Shown here piece after piece: positions 1-7,984 of a stretch of DNA of 64,000 nt. This stretch comes from Sphingomonas ginsenosidivorax. Its GTDB lineage: Bacteria > Pseudomonadota > Alphaproteobacteria > Sphingomonadales > Sphingomonadaceae. Both the position numbers and the translations under genes were made by a program. Within the stretch, counting starts at the first letter, position 1; each line of letters opens with the position of its first letter. The DNA is taken from assembly GCF_007995065.1 (NCBI RefSeq), contig NZ_VOQR01000001.1, positions 1,367,001 to 1,431,000 of the forward strand. The letters run 5' to 3'. Below the pieces are notes generated by a model. It had not been told where the DNA came from. It searched no databases and was given only the letters and a program-made list of their open reading frames with translations.

Positions 1-381
1 TTTCGCCTTCTGGCGACGGACCATGCGCGCCGCGAGGAACAGCGGGAACGCGGCGAAGATGACGATCCGCAACACGAGCGCGCTCGCATTGTCGGTCACC
101 AGCGCCGCCAGCCCGTGCTGGTTGGCGATGATCAGATCGGTCTGCCCCAGCGCCGTCGCGATCGCATGCGCGACCAGCAACGCGAGGGCGAGAAACAGCG
201 GCGGGCTGAGGACGTCGGCATAGCGCTGGTCCTCGGGAAGCATCGCCGCCGCCTCGGTCTCGTGCAGGATCCGGATCGGATGGACGGCCGCCCGCCACAT
301 CGTGACGGGAAAGAACAGCAGCCAGCTCATCACTTCGTAGAGAAGTTCGTCGAGCGAGTTGAGCCACTTCATGAAGTCCAT
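1..381 (-). CDS. Partial integral membrane protein, function unknown (C-terminus cut by window edge)
   Basis: I read an uninterrupted frame on the minus strand from an ATG at 381 to base 1, giving 127 residues with no stop, so the gene continues outside the window. The protein begins MDFMKWLNSLDELLYEVMSW. It has a first hydrophobic stretch around residues 19-31, a hydrophilic segment containing LHETEAAAMLPEDQRYADVL (about 39-58), then two likely membrane helices around residues 60-75 and 100-118, followed by a basic MVRRQKAK tail at the cut. This layout resembles small permease-like or Yip1-like membrane proteins, but I recognise no diagnostic motif and give no function. It is divergent from the secreted-protein gene at 519, so the 137 bases between them should hold both promoters. 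Confidence 0.7.
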   Translation of the reverse strand, partial: MDFMKWLNSLDELLYEVMSWLLFFPVTMWRAAVHPIRILHETEAAAMLPEDQRYADVLSPPLFLALALLVAHAIATALGQTDLIIANQHGLAALVTDNASALVLRIVIFAAFPLFLAARMVRRQKAK

Positions 382-518
382 GCCGCATCATGGGCGATCG
401 GTGTCGGCGTCGCAACGGGCGGCGCGCGTCGCGATGCCGGTAACGGCTGGACGCGGCCGTTTCGCCGTCCTAGCCTTCGGTCTCATCGCAGGGATCGAGG
501 CCAAACGGGGGACTCAGC

Positions 519-1346
519 ATGCCAGGTGTCAAGGAAATCGCCGCTATCGTCGCTTCGCTGCTTCTGTCCGGAGCAGCAACCGCGCAATCGACCGGTCTCG
601 AAGACCTGGTCGGCGCCCGCGGCGGGCAAGCCGAAGGCGAGCTGCAGCGCCGCGGATACGTCAACGTCCGCACGGAGAAGGGCGACGACCGCAGCTACAG
701 CTATTGGTGGAACGCCGACCGCCGCCAGTGCGTGACCATCGCGACGATGGAGGGGCGCTACAACTCCATCCAGCCGACGCTGCCACCCGACTGCCGGCAG
801 TCGGCAAATCTCCGACCCGACCCGAACTACGCGAACCGGCCCGCCAGCCGAGCGCGCCCCGGCTACGACCCCGATCCCGGGTTCGGACGCCCCGGCTATC
901 CCGGCGGCGGACCGGTGGTCGGCGATAACACCGTCGATCTCGGCCTCGTCTGTTTCGGCGACGGCACCAAGCCCGGGATCGCCAGCGGCACGACCTGGAC
1001 GTGGAACAGGGATCGCGACCGCTACGAATATGGCCGGTACAACGAGACCCGGACCGAGGTGTTCGACGCATCGCTGATGGTCCAGACCTGGAGCGGCGGC
1101 GGACGCATCCGGCTTCCCCGCTCGCTGATTCCGCCGATCAACTCGCGCGGCAACAGCGGCTGGTGGGACCTCTACGACGTCTCGATCGGACCCGATATGA
1201 TCCGCGGCACCTATCGCCTCAACGGGCTCAACAAGCCGCGCGTGGTCATCGATCGCCGCAGCGGCAGGATCACGGTGCAGGGCATGAGCAGCTACGGGTT
1301 CCGCGGCACCTGCGACGTCATCGGCAACGAGCCGCGCAGGTTCTAG
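519..1346 (+). CDS. Secreted protein of unknown function with N-terminal signal peptide
   Basis: The 275-residue product starts with a clear Sec signal peptide (hydrophobic stretch IAAIVASLLLSGAA, cleavage probably after ATAQ around residue 23). A small conserved-looking module follows (about residues 25-85: GARGGQAEGELQRRGYVNV, then SYSYWWNADRRQCVTI), then a Pro/Arg/Gly-rich linker (about 90-130). The C-terminal domain (140-275) has two cysteines (LVCFGDG and GTCDVIG) that could form a disulfide in the periplasm. I do not recognise an enzymatic family. The start is chosen because the signal peptide begins there. The next gene starts 28 bases downstream on the same strand, so the two may be cotranscribed. 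Confidence 0.75.
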   Translation: MPGVKEIAAIVASLLLSGAATAQSTGLEDLVGARGGQAEGELQRRGYVNVRTEKGDDRSYSYWWNADRRQCVTIATMEGRYNSIQPTLPPDCRQSANLRPDPNYANRPASRARPGYDPDPGFGRPGYPGGGPVVGDNTVDLGLVCFGDGTKPGIASGTTWTWNRDRDRYEYGRYNETRTEVFDASLMVQTWSGGGRIRLPRSLIPPINSRGNSGWWDLYDVSIGPDMIRGTYRLNGLNKPRVVIDRRSGRITVQGMSSYGFRGTCDVIGNEPRRF

Positions 1347-1374
1347 CGGTCATCACCGGACCGTTTCCCTGCCG

Positions 1375-1800
1375 ATGCTGATCGAGCTCGCTCTGTCGAC
1401 GTTGCTCGTCCTGACGACCGCGGTGATCCACGGGCTCGGGTTGCTCACCATCGGTCGATCGCTGCGCGCGCTCGATCGCGGTGCGGTCGACCTCGAGCTC
1501 AACCCGCATTCGCTGACGGGGGCGGCCTATACGAGTGCGGTCGTGCTCGGCCTGCTCGCGCTGGCCGGCATCGAGATCTGGTTCTACGCGATCGTCTATC
1601 TGGGCATCGGAGCGACCACGACGCTGGCCGCCTCGGTCTATTTCTCGACGATCACCTATGCGGCGATCGGCTTTTCGGACGAATCGCTTGCCGCATCGTG
1701 GCGGCTGGTCAGGGCGATCGAGGGGATCAACGGCGTCCTGCTGATGGGCTGGTCGGTCGCCGTCCTCGTCTCCGAACTGCACCGTATCCGGCACCGGTGA
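1375..1800 (+). CDS. Small ion-channel-like membrane protein (two-TM potassium channel fold, altered filter)
   Basis: This 141-residue protein has an N-terminal helix (about 3-27), a central helix pair (about 53-85) and a C-terminal helix (about 117-134). Between the last two lies a pore-loop-like segment YFSTITYAAIGFSDESL (residues 89-105). In two-transmembrane potassium channels (Ion_trans_2 family) this position carries the selectivity filter TxGYGD; here it reads TITYAAIGFSD, so the signature glycines are changed and potassium selectivity cannot be assumed. The following RLVRAIEGINGVLLMGWSVA resembles the inner helix of that family. It follows the secreted-protein gene by 28 bases. Family membership is fairly likely; ion specificity is unknown. 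Confidence 0.7.
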   Translation: MLIELALSTLLVLTTAVIHGLGLLTIGRSLRALDRGAVDLELNPHSLTGAAYTSAVVLGLLALAGIEIWFYAIVYLGIGATTTLAASVYFSTITYAAIGFSDESLAASWRLVRAIEGINGVLLMGWSVAVLVSELHRIRHR

Positions 1801-1938
1801 CGGTTCAGGTCATCGGTCGGCGGGTCCGGGTCCTGCATCACTGAACGCCAGACCCGGGCACGCTCCGCGACCACTCCGGCCCCTCACCCAACCGACCCTG
1901 CGCGCTTGACCCCTCGCCCTCGAACGGTACGGGCGGGC

Positions 1939-2850
1939 ATGATCGACACAGCCTCCACCCCGGACCTCGCCGCCGAACTGGTCGGGCTTCTCGACCTCGA
2001 ACCGCTGGATACCAACCTGTTTCGCGGGTCGCAGCGGCCGGGCGCCAACGCGCGCGTCTTCGGCGGACAGGTCGTCGCGCAGGCGCTGATGGCCGCCCAG
2101 CGATCGGTCGACGGACCCGCCGTCGCGCACAGCATGCACGCCTATTTCCTGCGTGCGGGCGCCGAGACCCGACCGATCATCTTCCGGGTCGAGCGGGATT
2201 TCGACGGCACCTCGTTCGCGAACCGTCGCGTCACCGCCAGTCAGAACGACGCGACGATCCTGACCCTCACGGCGTCGTTCCAGCGCCCCGAAGCCGGTCT
2301 GGAGCATGCGGCCGCGATGCCCGACGTGCCGCCGCCCGAATCCCTCCGCTCGCTCGACGTCCGCGCGCGCGACTATGCGGACCGCTCCGCGCAGGCCGCC
2401 GCGTTCCTCGGCCAACCGTCCGCCTTCGATATCCGGCCCTGCGGCGTGCCGGCGTTCCTGCAGACCGAACCCGGCGTGCCCGTGTCCCATGTCTGGCTCC
2501 GGTTCCGCGGGCGCGCGCCGGCCGAACCGGCGGTGCGCCGGGGTGTGCTCGCCTATCTGTCGGACTACGCGCTGCTCAGTGCGTCGCTGATCCCGCACGG
2601 CGTCAACATGTTCGAGCACAGCATGCAGACCGCCAGCCTCGATCACGCGATGTGGTTCCACGAGGATGTCCCGCTCGACGACTGGCTGCTCTACTCCAGC
2701 GAGAGCCCGTGGTCCGGGCATGGCCGCGGCTTTGCGCGCGGCGTGTTCCACACCCGCGACGGGCGCGCGATCGCGCATGTGACGCAGGAAGGCCTGATCC
2801 GTTCGCGACCCGATCTGGCGCCGCGTACGACCATACCGCACATGCCCTGA
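1939..2850 (+). CDS. tesB: Acyl-CoA thioesterase II (TesB family)
   Basis: This is a double-hotdog thioesterase that hydrolyses acyl-CoA to free acid and CoA in the cytoplasm. The 303-residue protein has the N-terminal TesB signature (NLFRGSQRPGANARVFGGQV, then AQALMAAQRSV and HSMHAYFLRAG) and the C-terminal half with SLDHAMWFH, ESPWSGHGRGFARG and IAHVTQEGLIR. The Asp, Ser/Thr and Gln of these three segments match the Asp-Thr-Gln catalytic set of E. coli TesB. I start at the ATG at 1939; an in-frame TTG at 1906 would add eleven Arg/Pro-rich residues absent from the family. Length agrees with the usual 285-300 residues. It precedes the porin promoter and could recycle CoA for the neighbouring catabolic cluster, but that link is only positional. 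Confidence 0.9.
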   Translation: MIDTASTPDLAAELVGLLDLEPLDTNLFRGSQRPGANARVFGGQVVAQALMAAQRSVDGPAVAHSMHAYFLRAGAETRPIIFRVERDFDGTSFANRRVTASQNDATILTLTASFQRPEAGLEHAAAMPDVPPPESLRSLDVRARDYADRSAQAAAFLGQPSAFDIRPCGVPAFLQTEPGVPVSHVWLRFRGRAPAEPAVRRGVLAYLSDYALLSASLIPHGVNMFEHSMQTASLDHAMWFHEDVPLDDWLLYSSESPWSGHGRGFARGVFHTRDGRAIAHVTQEGLIRSRPDLAPRTTIPHMP

Positions 2851-2873
2851 CTCGCTTTTCGCGAGCCCCGCCG

Positions 2874-2903
2874 TTGACATTTCATTTGTACGGACATTAA
2901 GAC
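2874..2903 (+). promoter_or_regulatory. Porin promoter with candidate GntR operator
   Basis: TTGACA at 2874-2879 is a consensus -35 box. Sixteen to eighteen bases downstream lie weak -10 candidates (TTAAGA at 2897, TAAGAC at 2898). Between them, at 2885-2899, is TTTGTACGGACATTA, whose core TGTACGGACA is an imperfect palindrome (TGT-N4-ACA). The identical 15 bases occur inverted at 4558-4572 in the promoter of the hydratase gene. A repressor bound here would occupy the spacer and -10 region. Confidence 0.6.
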
Positions 2904-2980
2904 TATCCCAGCCGGCGCTGCCGGTCCCGGGCTATCGCGCTGCCGAAGACAGACGATCCCGATCACAAGAGGATGTCTGT

Positions 2981-4513
2981 ATGCGTACTTCCTACGCCGT
3001 CGCGCTGTGCGCGGTGCTTGCCGCCTCTCCATCGGCGGCGCAGGCCCAGGCCATGTCGGCGCTGGATACCGATCCGTCGTACCAGACCATGCTCGCGCTG
3101 ATCGACGAGATGGTCGAGAACAAGTTGGTCAGTCGCGAACGCGCCGATACGCTGATCGCCAACGCCAAGGCGAAGGCCGGGCGCGCCCTCGCCGCGAATG
3201 CGCCGCAACCACCAGTTCCGACGCCCCCCACCCCGACACCCGCGCCGACCCGCGTGCAGGTCGCCAGGCAGGAGGCCGATGCCGGCGCGAAGATCGCCCC
3301 CGTACCGGTCGGCAACGCCCAGGTCACGAGCACCGGTGGGGTCGCCTTGCCCGCCGACCTCGCGGTCGACTGGAGCCGCGGCGCGCCCGTGTTCAGCAGC
3401 CGCGACGGCAAGTTCACCTTCAAGATGCGCGGGCGCCTGCTGGCCGACGTGTCGTCCACGGGCGGATCCGACTTCGACCGCCGCAACATCACCGTCTCGA
3501 CGCTGCGCCAGTTCCGCGTCGGCGCGATCGGCACGATCGGCGATCACCTGTTCTACCAGTTCGAGACTGATTTCCGGCGCAACGCGACCGAAGTCGTGCA
3601 GGCGTTCGTCGGCTACCGCCAGAAGTTCGGCGCGACCGACGCCGACGTCCGGTTCGGCAATCTCATCACCGACCGCGGCATCGATATCGGCACCGCGTCG
3701 ACCGCCAACCCCTTCATCACGACCAACATCAACACCACCGCGCTCGCGACGCAGGGCGGCAAGGTCTTTCTGATGGGCGCGGTCGGACGCGCGGGCGGCA
3801 AGAACTGGCATGCGAGTTTCGGCGTGCACGGCGACGCGATCGACAGCGATTTCACGCGCAGCGACAACCGTCTGTTTCTGGGCCGCGCACACTGGAACCC
3901 GGTCCTCACCAAGCACGGGCTGATCCATATCGGCGGCTGGGCGTATAGCGAGAACATCCCCGACACGACGCTGCCGACGACCTTCGCGCAGGGCATGGCG
4001 GGGGCGCTCAACAACAGCGTACGCGTCGAATCCGCGGCGCTGACCGGCGCCGATGGGTCGAAGGCGTTCGGCCTCGAGCTCGGTGGCACGCTCGGGCCGT
4101 TCTATGCCTTCGGCGAATATGGCCAGCGTATCGTGCACGGCGGCCCGACCTCGACCTTCCGCAGCGGCAAGATCAAGGCGTTGTCGGTCAATGGCGGCTT
4201 CTGGATCACCGGCGAGACGCCGACCTATGCCGCACGCAGCGGCACCTATGTTGCGCCGAACGTGCTGAACTCGGTGCTCGATGGCGGCTGGGGCGCGCTG
4301 GAGGCCGTTGTGCGCTACGAGGATCTCGACAGTTCCAGCCTCCCGCTCGGGGGTACCGGCACGGCGGGTACGGTCGGGCTGAACTGGTCGCTGACCAACA
4401 ATTTCCGCTTCATGGCGGATTATACCCATTTCCGCACCGACAACCGGACGGGCAGCTTCGTCGGACGCGATTCCGGCGACACCTTCGCCGCAAGGGCCGA
4501 AGTGGCCTTCTGA
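2981..4513 (+). CDS. Outer-membrane porin, OprO/OprP (phosphate-selective porin) family
   Basis: The 510-residue precursor has a signal peptide cleaved after ASPSAAQAQA (about residue 24). Next come a short helical segment (DPSYQTMLALIDEMVENKLVSRERADTLI, quoted here only as about residues 31-60) that may form a coiled coil, a Pro-rich linker (about 74-90), and a beta-barrel region starting near residue 135 (FKMRGRLLADVS). The barrel has the family's repeated amphipathic strands and ends in the aromatic residue Phe (ARAEVAF), as outer-membrane proteins do. Members of this family form anion- or substrate-selective trimeric pores. The promoter carries the same candidate operator as the catabolic operon that starts 75 bases downstream, which suggests that this porin admits that pathway's acidic substrate rather than phosphate. 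That substrate assignment is inference. Confidence 0.85.
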   Translation: MRTSYAVALCAVLAASPSAAQAQAMSALDTDPSYQTMLALIDEMVENKLVSRERADTLIANAKAKAGRALAANAPQPPVPTPPTPTPAPTRVQVARQEADAGAKIAPVPVGNAQVTSTGGVALPADLAVDWSRGAPVFSSRDGKFTFKMRGRLLADVSSTGGSDFDRRNITVSTLRQFRVGAIGTIGDHLFYQFETDFRRNATEVVQAFVGYRQKFGATDADVRFGNLITDRGIDIGTASTANPFITTNINTTALATQGGKVFLMGAVGRAGGKNWHASFGVHGDAIDSDFTRSDNRLFLGRAHWNPVLTKHGLIHIGGWAYSENIPDTTLPTTFAQGMAGALNNSVRVESAALTGADGSKAFGLELGGTLGPFYAFGEYGQRIVHGGPTSTFRSGKIKALSVNGGFWITGETPTYAARSGTYVAPNVLNSVLDGGWGALEAVVRYEDLDSSSLPLGGTGTAGTVGLNWSLTNNFRFMADYTHFRTDNRTGSFVGRDSGDTFAARAEVAF

Positions 4514-4534
4514 ACGCCGGTCCCCGAACAGGAC

Positions 4535-4572
4535 TTGTCAACCTGCCGTAACTTCTGTAATGTCCGTACAAA
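4535..4572 (+). promoter_or_regulatory. Promoter and candidate GntR operator of the catabolic operon
   Basis: TTGTCA at 4535-4540 and TAATGT at 4558-4563 form a -35/-10 pair with an ideal 17-base spacer. The -10 box is the first part of TAATGTCCGTACAAA (4558-4572), the exact reverse complement of the 15-base element in the porin promoter. Overlap with the -10 is the usual geometry for repression. A strong Shine-Dalgarno, AAGGAGG at 4578-4584, precedes the ATG at 4589. Confidence 0.65.
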
Positions 4573-4588
4573 GCGATAAGGAGGATGT

Positions 4589-5098
4589 ATGAGCCTTTCG
4601 GCTATCAAGGTCGGCGAGCAGCGCTACCGCGCAAGCTATGGCCGCTATCTCGAGGATTTCATCGTCGGCGACATCTATGAGCACCGCCCCGGTCGGACGA
4701 TCACCGATGCGGACAATATCCAGTTCTCGCTGATGACGATGAACGCGCACCCGATGCACTGCGACGCGCAATATGCCGCCAAGAGCGAATTCGGGCGGCT
4801 GCTCGTCAACAGCGGGCTGACGCTGGCGATCGTGCTCGGCATGACCGTCAACGACGTCAGCGGCAAGTCGCCCGCCAATCTCGGCTGGACCGATATCAAG
4901 CTGACGCATCCGGTGTTCGGCGGCGATACGCTGACCGCGGAGACCGAAGTCCTCGCGATCCGGGACTCGAAGTCGCGGCCCACACAGGGGATCGTCACCA
5001 CCCGCACCCGCGCCTTCAACCAGGACGCCAAGCAGATCATGGAGTTCACGCGCAACTCGCTGGTCTACAAGCGCGGACAGTCCCCCGACGACCAGTGA
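4589..5098 (+). CDS. MaoC-family hydratase, probable itaconyl-/mesaconyl-CoA hydratase
   Basis: This single-hotdog hydratase of 169 residues carries the MaoC-type active-site segment ITDADNIQFSLMTMNAHPMH (residues 38-57) followed by CDAQYAAKSEFGR, then the substrate-channel segment NLGWTDIKLTHPVFGGDTL near residue 105-125. The N/H-x-HPMH-x-D pattern resembles hydratases of C4/C5 acids (mesaconyl-CoA and itaconyl-CoA hydratases) more than fatty-acid PhaJ enzymes. In the itaconate pathway such an enzyme adds water to itaconyl-CoA or mesaconyl-CoA to make citramalyl-CoA. The context supports this role, since a CoA-transferase and a citramalyl-CoA-lyase-like protein are encoded downstream. Exact substrate is inferred from context, not proven by residues. 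It is the first gene of the putative operon, with its own strong promoter and ribosome site. Confidence 0.8.
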   Translation: MSLSAIKVGEQRYRASYGRYLEDFIVGDIYEHRPGRTITDADNIQFSLMTMNAHPMHCDAQYAAKSEFGRLLVNSGLTLAIVLGMTVNDVSGKSPANLGWTDIKLTHPVFGGDTLTAETEVLAIRDSKSRPTQGIVTTRTRAFNQDAKQIMEFTRNSLVYKRGQSPDDQ

Positions 5099-5221
5099 TC
5101 CGAGCGACCGACCAACCGGCCGCCGCCCCGCGCCCCCGCGGTCGATCATCCCCGTGCATGCGCTGCGAGAGCGTCGTCCAAGACGCCCCGGCCGATCGTC
5201 ATTCCCTAGAGAGGTAGCCTC

Positions 5222-6595
5222 ATGGCCAGTACCATTGCCGTCAACGCCGGAGCCAGGCTGGACCGTCTGCCCATCTCCCGATTTCACTGGCGCATCCTGG
5301 GGCTGATCAGCGCCGGTGCGTTCCTCGATGCGTTCGACGTGTATCTGGCCGGCGGCGTCATCGCCGCGCTCAAGGCAGAGGGCTTCTCGACACTGGCGCA
5401 GGCCGCGGTGTTCATGTCGATGACGTTCCTCGGCATGATGATCGGTGCGGGCATGGCGGGCTATGTCGGCGACCGCTTCGGACGCCGCGCGTCGTACCAG
5501 TTCAACCTCGCGCTGTTCGGGCTCGCCTCGATCGCGGCGATCTTCTCGCCCAACATGAGTTTCCTGATCGTCTGCCGCTTCATCATGGGTATCGGCCTCG
5601 GTGCCGAGCTCGTCGTCGCGGCGGGGACGCTCGGCGAGTTCATCCCGCCCGCCTATCGCGGGCGCTGGGTGTCGATCATGGGCATGGTCGTCAATTCCGG
5701 CCTGCTGGTTGCGACCTCGGTCGGCTATATCGTCATCCCGACCCTCGGCTGGCGCTACATGTTCGCGATCGGCGGTATCCTCGCGCTGATCGTCTGGGTG
5801 ATGCGCAAGAAGATGCCGGAATCGCCGCGCTGGCTGGAATCGGTCGGCCGCAACGAAGAGGCCGAGGCGACGCTTCGCGAGATCGAAGCCGAAGTCGTCG
5901 CGCACAAGGGCCCTCTGGCGGCCGTCCCCGAGGTCCGCGTCGTGCAGCAGGTCCACGCGCCGCTCGGCGCGCTGTTCGGATCCAAGCTCCGCCGTCGCCT
6001 GATCGCCGCGACGCTCGCCGCGATCGCGGTCAACGTCTCGGTCTACGGCTTCGTCGCCTGGCTGCCGACCTTCCTGGTCAGCCATGGCACCGGCATCGTC
6101 ACCTCGCTCTGGTACACCACGCTGATGTCGTTCGGCAGCGTGTTCGGCGCGGTCGTCGCGATCGGCATCGCCGACCGTATCTCGCGTCGCGCCTCGCTGA
6201 TCGCGGCCGCGGTCGCGATCATGGTGTTCGGCTTCCTCTATCCCAATGCGCACGGCGACCTGATGGTGCCGCTGACCGGCTTCCTGCTCGTCTCCAGCAT
6301 CTACACGCTCGTGACGCTCGCGCTGTTCGCCTACATTCCCGAGCTGTTCCCGACCGCCTACCGCCTGCGCGGGACCGGGTTCGCCGGAATGTGCGGCCGC
6401 GCCGCATCGATGGTCACGCCCTACGCCACCGTCGCGCTGTTCGAGCGCTTCGGGCTGGAGGGCGTGCTCGGCATGGTCGGCGTCGTGCTTGCCTGCATGA
6501 TCGCGGCAGTCGGCCTGTTGAACATCGAGACCACCGGCCAGTCGCTCGACGACGTCTCGGACGACTCGCTGGTGACCGGGGGGGCGGCCAAGTGA
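5222..6595 (+). CDS. MFS transporter, probable carboxylate:H+ symporter
   Basis: This is a 457-residue major-facilitator protein with about twelve membrane helices. The family loop-2 motif is visible as GYVGDRFGRRASYQFNLALF (from about residue 80), and RFIMGIGLGAELVVAAG and AYRGRWVSIMG mark the fourth and fifth helices. The sequence type resembles the metabolite:H+ symporters that carry aromatic and aliphatic organic acids, and the sugar-porter-like YdjK group. It lies between the hydratase and PrpD-family genes, so it most likely imports the substrate of this pathway across the inner membrane. A purine-rich GAGAGGTAG lies 5-13 bases before the ATG. Its stop codon overlaps the GTG start of the next gene (GTGA), implying translational coupling. 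Confidence 0.85.
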   Translation: MASTIAVNAGARLDRLPISRFHWRILGLISAGAFLDAFDVYLAGGVIAALKAEGFSTLAQAAVFMSMTFLGMMIGAGMAGYVGDRFGRRASYQFNLALFGLASIAAIFSPNMSFLIVCRFIMGIGLGAELVVAAGTLGEFIPPAYRGRWVSIMGMVVNSGLLVATSVGYIVIPTLGWRYMFAIGGILALIVWVMRKKMPESPRWLESVGRNEEAEATLREIEAEVVAHKGPLAAVPEVRVVQQVHAPLGALFGSKLRRRLIAATLAAIAVNVSVYGFVAWLPTFLVSHGTGIVTSLWYTTLMSFGSVFGAVVAIGIADRISRRASLIAAAVAIMVFGFLYPNAHGDLMVPLTGFLLVSSIYTLVTLALFAYIPELFPTAYRLRGTGFAGMCGRAASMVTPYATVALFERFGLEGVLGMVGVVLACMIAAVGLLNIETTGQSLDDVSDDSLVTGGAAK

Positions 6596-7965
6596 CGCTC
6601 TCGCAGACCTTTGCCGACTTCGCGACGCGCCTGACGATCGATGCCATCCCGGACCGCGTCAAGGAACGGGCGCGCCACCTGATCCTCGACGCGGTCGGCA
6701 CCGGGCTCGCCGCGGTCGGCGCGCCCTGGGCGGAGGCGAGCTTCGCCACCGCCGAGGACCTGGGCAGCGGCACCGCCCCCGTGCTCGGCTATGGCCGCAC
6801 GCTGGCGATGCGCGACGCGGCGCTGCTGAACGGGATCGTCACGCACGGGCTCGACTATGACGATACGCACGCCCGCGGGATCATCCATGCGACCGTCAGT
6901 GCGTTCCCAACCGCGCTGGTCGCGGCGGACCAGGCGGGCGCCTCGGGCGCCGACCTGCTCGTCGCCTATATCGCCGCGATGGAGGTCTCGACCCGCGTGG
7001 CCGCCGTCGGCGCGGGCGGGTTCCACGGCTTCGGTTTCCACCCGACCGGCCTGATCGGCGCGTTCGGATCGACGCTCGCGGCCGGCAGGCTGCTCGGCCT
7101 CGACGCGCCGCAGACCGCGATGGCGCAGGGCATCGTCCTGTCGATGGCAGGCGGCAGCCTCGAATTCCTCGCCGACGGCGCCTGGACCAAGCGGCTTCAC
7201 CCCGGCTGGGCGGCGAGTTCGGCGCTCACCGCCGCCACGCTTGCGAAACGCGGCTTCGTCGGCCCGCCCGAGGCCTATGAAGGCCGGTTCGGACTCTACG
7301 CGCTCTACCTGCGCGACGCCGCGCCGGCCCTGCTCGCGCAGGCGACCGAAGGGCTCGGGGAGACCTGGGAGATCGAGACGGTTTCGGTCAAGCCGCTCCC
7401 CGCCTGCCACATGACGCACGCCGCGATCGACGCGGCGGTCGCACTCCGGTCGGAACATGACCTGACCGCAACCGACATCGCACGGGTCGTCGTACTGGTA
7501 CCCGAGGCGGTCATCCCGATCGTCTGCGAGCCCCTCGCGCCGAAGCGCACGCCGCGGACCGGCTACGATGCGCAATTCTCGATCCCCTATACCGTGGCCA
7601 CTGCGCTGCTGACCGGCAGGTTCACGCTCGACGCGCTCGATCCGCCGGCATTGAGCGATCCGGCGGTCCTCGATCTCGCCGGCCGCGTCACCTACGCCAT
7701 CGACCCGGACAGCGATTACCCCCGGCACTTTACCGGCGAGGTGATCGTCGAGACGACCGACGGCCGCATGCTTCGCCACCGCGAGGCGATCAACCGCGGC
7801 GCGCCCGACCGGCCGCTCGCCAACGCCGATATCGACGTCAAATATTTCGAGAACGCCGCGCGTACCGTCGACGTGACCCGCGCCGCCGCCATCCGGACTG
7901 CCGTGCTCGGCATGGACCGGCACCCCGCTTCCGCGCTCGGCGACATCCTCGCCCGGCGCGCCTGA
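6592..7965 (+). CDS. MmgE/PrpD family protein (aconitate decarboxylase/methylcitrate dehydratase fold)
   Basis: I place the start at the GTG at 6592, which overlaps the MFS stop (GTGA); the upstream open frame is Arg-rich and not family-like. The 457-residue protein has the full MmgE/PrpD layout: THGLDYDDTHARGIIHATVS (84-103), GFHPTGLIGAFG (148-159), DGAWTKRLHPGWAASS (195-210), SVKPLPACHMTHAAID (265-280) and GYDAQFSIPYTVATAL (324-339). These contain the Asp-His (D90/D91, H99), H150, K200 and K267 positions that correspond to catalytic residues of cis-aconitate decarboxylase and to the active site of 2-methylcitrate dehydratase. The family includes dehydratases, decarboxylases and epimerases, so the reaction cannot be read from sequence. 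A PrpD-family gene accompanies itaconate-degradation genes in Pseudomonas aeruginosa too, where its role is not settled to my knowledge. Confidence 0.85.
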   Translation: MTLSQTFADFATRLTIDAIPDRVKERARHLILDAVGTGLAAVGAPWAEASFATAEDLGSGTAPVLGYGRTLAMRDAALLNGIVTHGLDYDDTHARGIIHATVSAFPTALVAADQAGASGADLLVAYIAAMEVSTRVAAVGAGGFHGFGFHPTGLIGAFGSTLAAGRLLGLDAPQTAMAQGIVLSMAGGSLEFLADGAWTKRLHPGWAASSALTAATLAKRGFVGPPEAYEGRFGLYALYLRDAAPALLAQATEGLGETWEIETVSVKPLPACHMTHAAIDAAVALRSEHDLTATDIARVVVLVPEAVIPIVCEPLAPKRTPRTGYDAQFSIPYTVATALLTGRFTLDALDPPALSDPAVLDLAGRVTYAIDPDSDYPRHFTGEVIVETTDGRMLRHREAINRGAPDRPLANADIDVKYFENAARTVDVTRAAAIRTAVLGMDRHPASALGDILARRA

Positions 7966-7984
7966 TTTCTAGGAAGACCTCCCC

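Noticed and set aside
2851..2865. Hairpin CTCGC-TTTTC-GCGAG after the thioesterase gene as an intrinsic terminator.
   Set aside because: The stem is only five base pairs and is followed by C residues rather than a T-run.
4538..6253. A long minus-strand frame opposite the hydratase and MFS genes.
   Set aside because: Asp/Arg-rich, no start context, and it runs across a strong plus-strand promoter and ribosome site.
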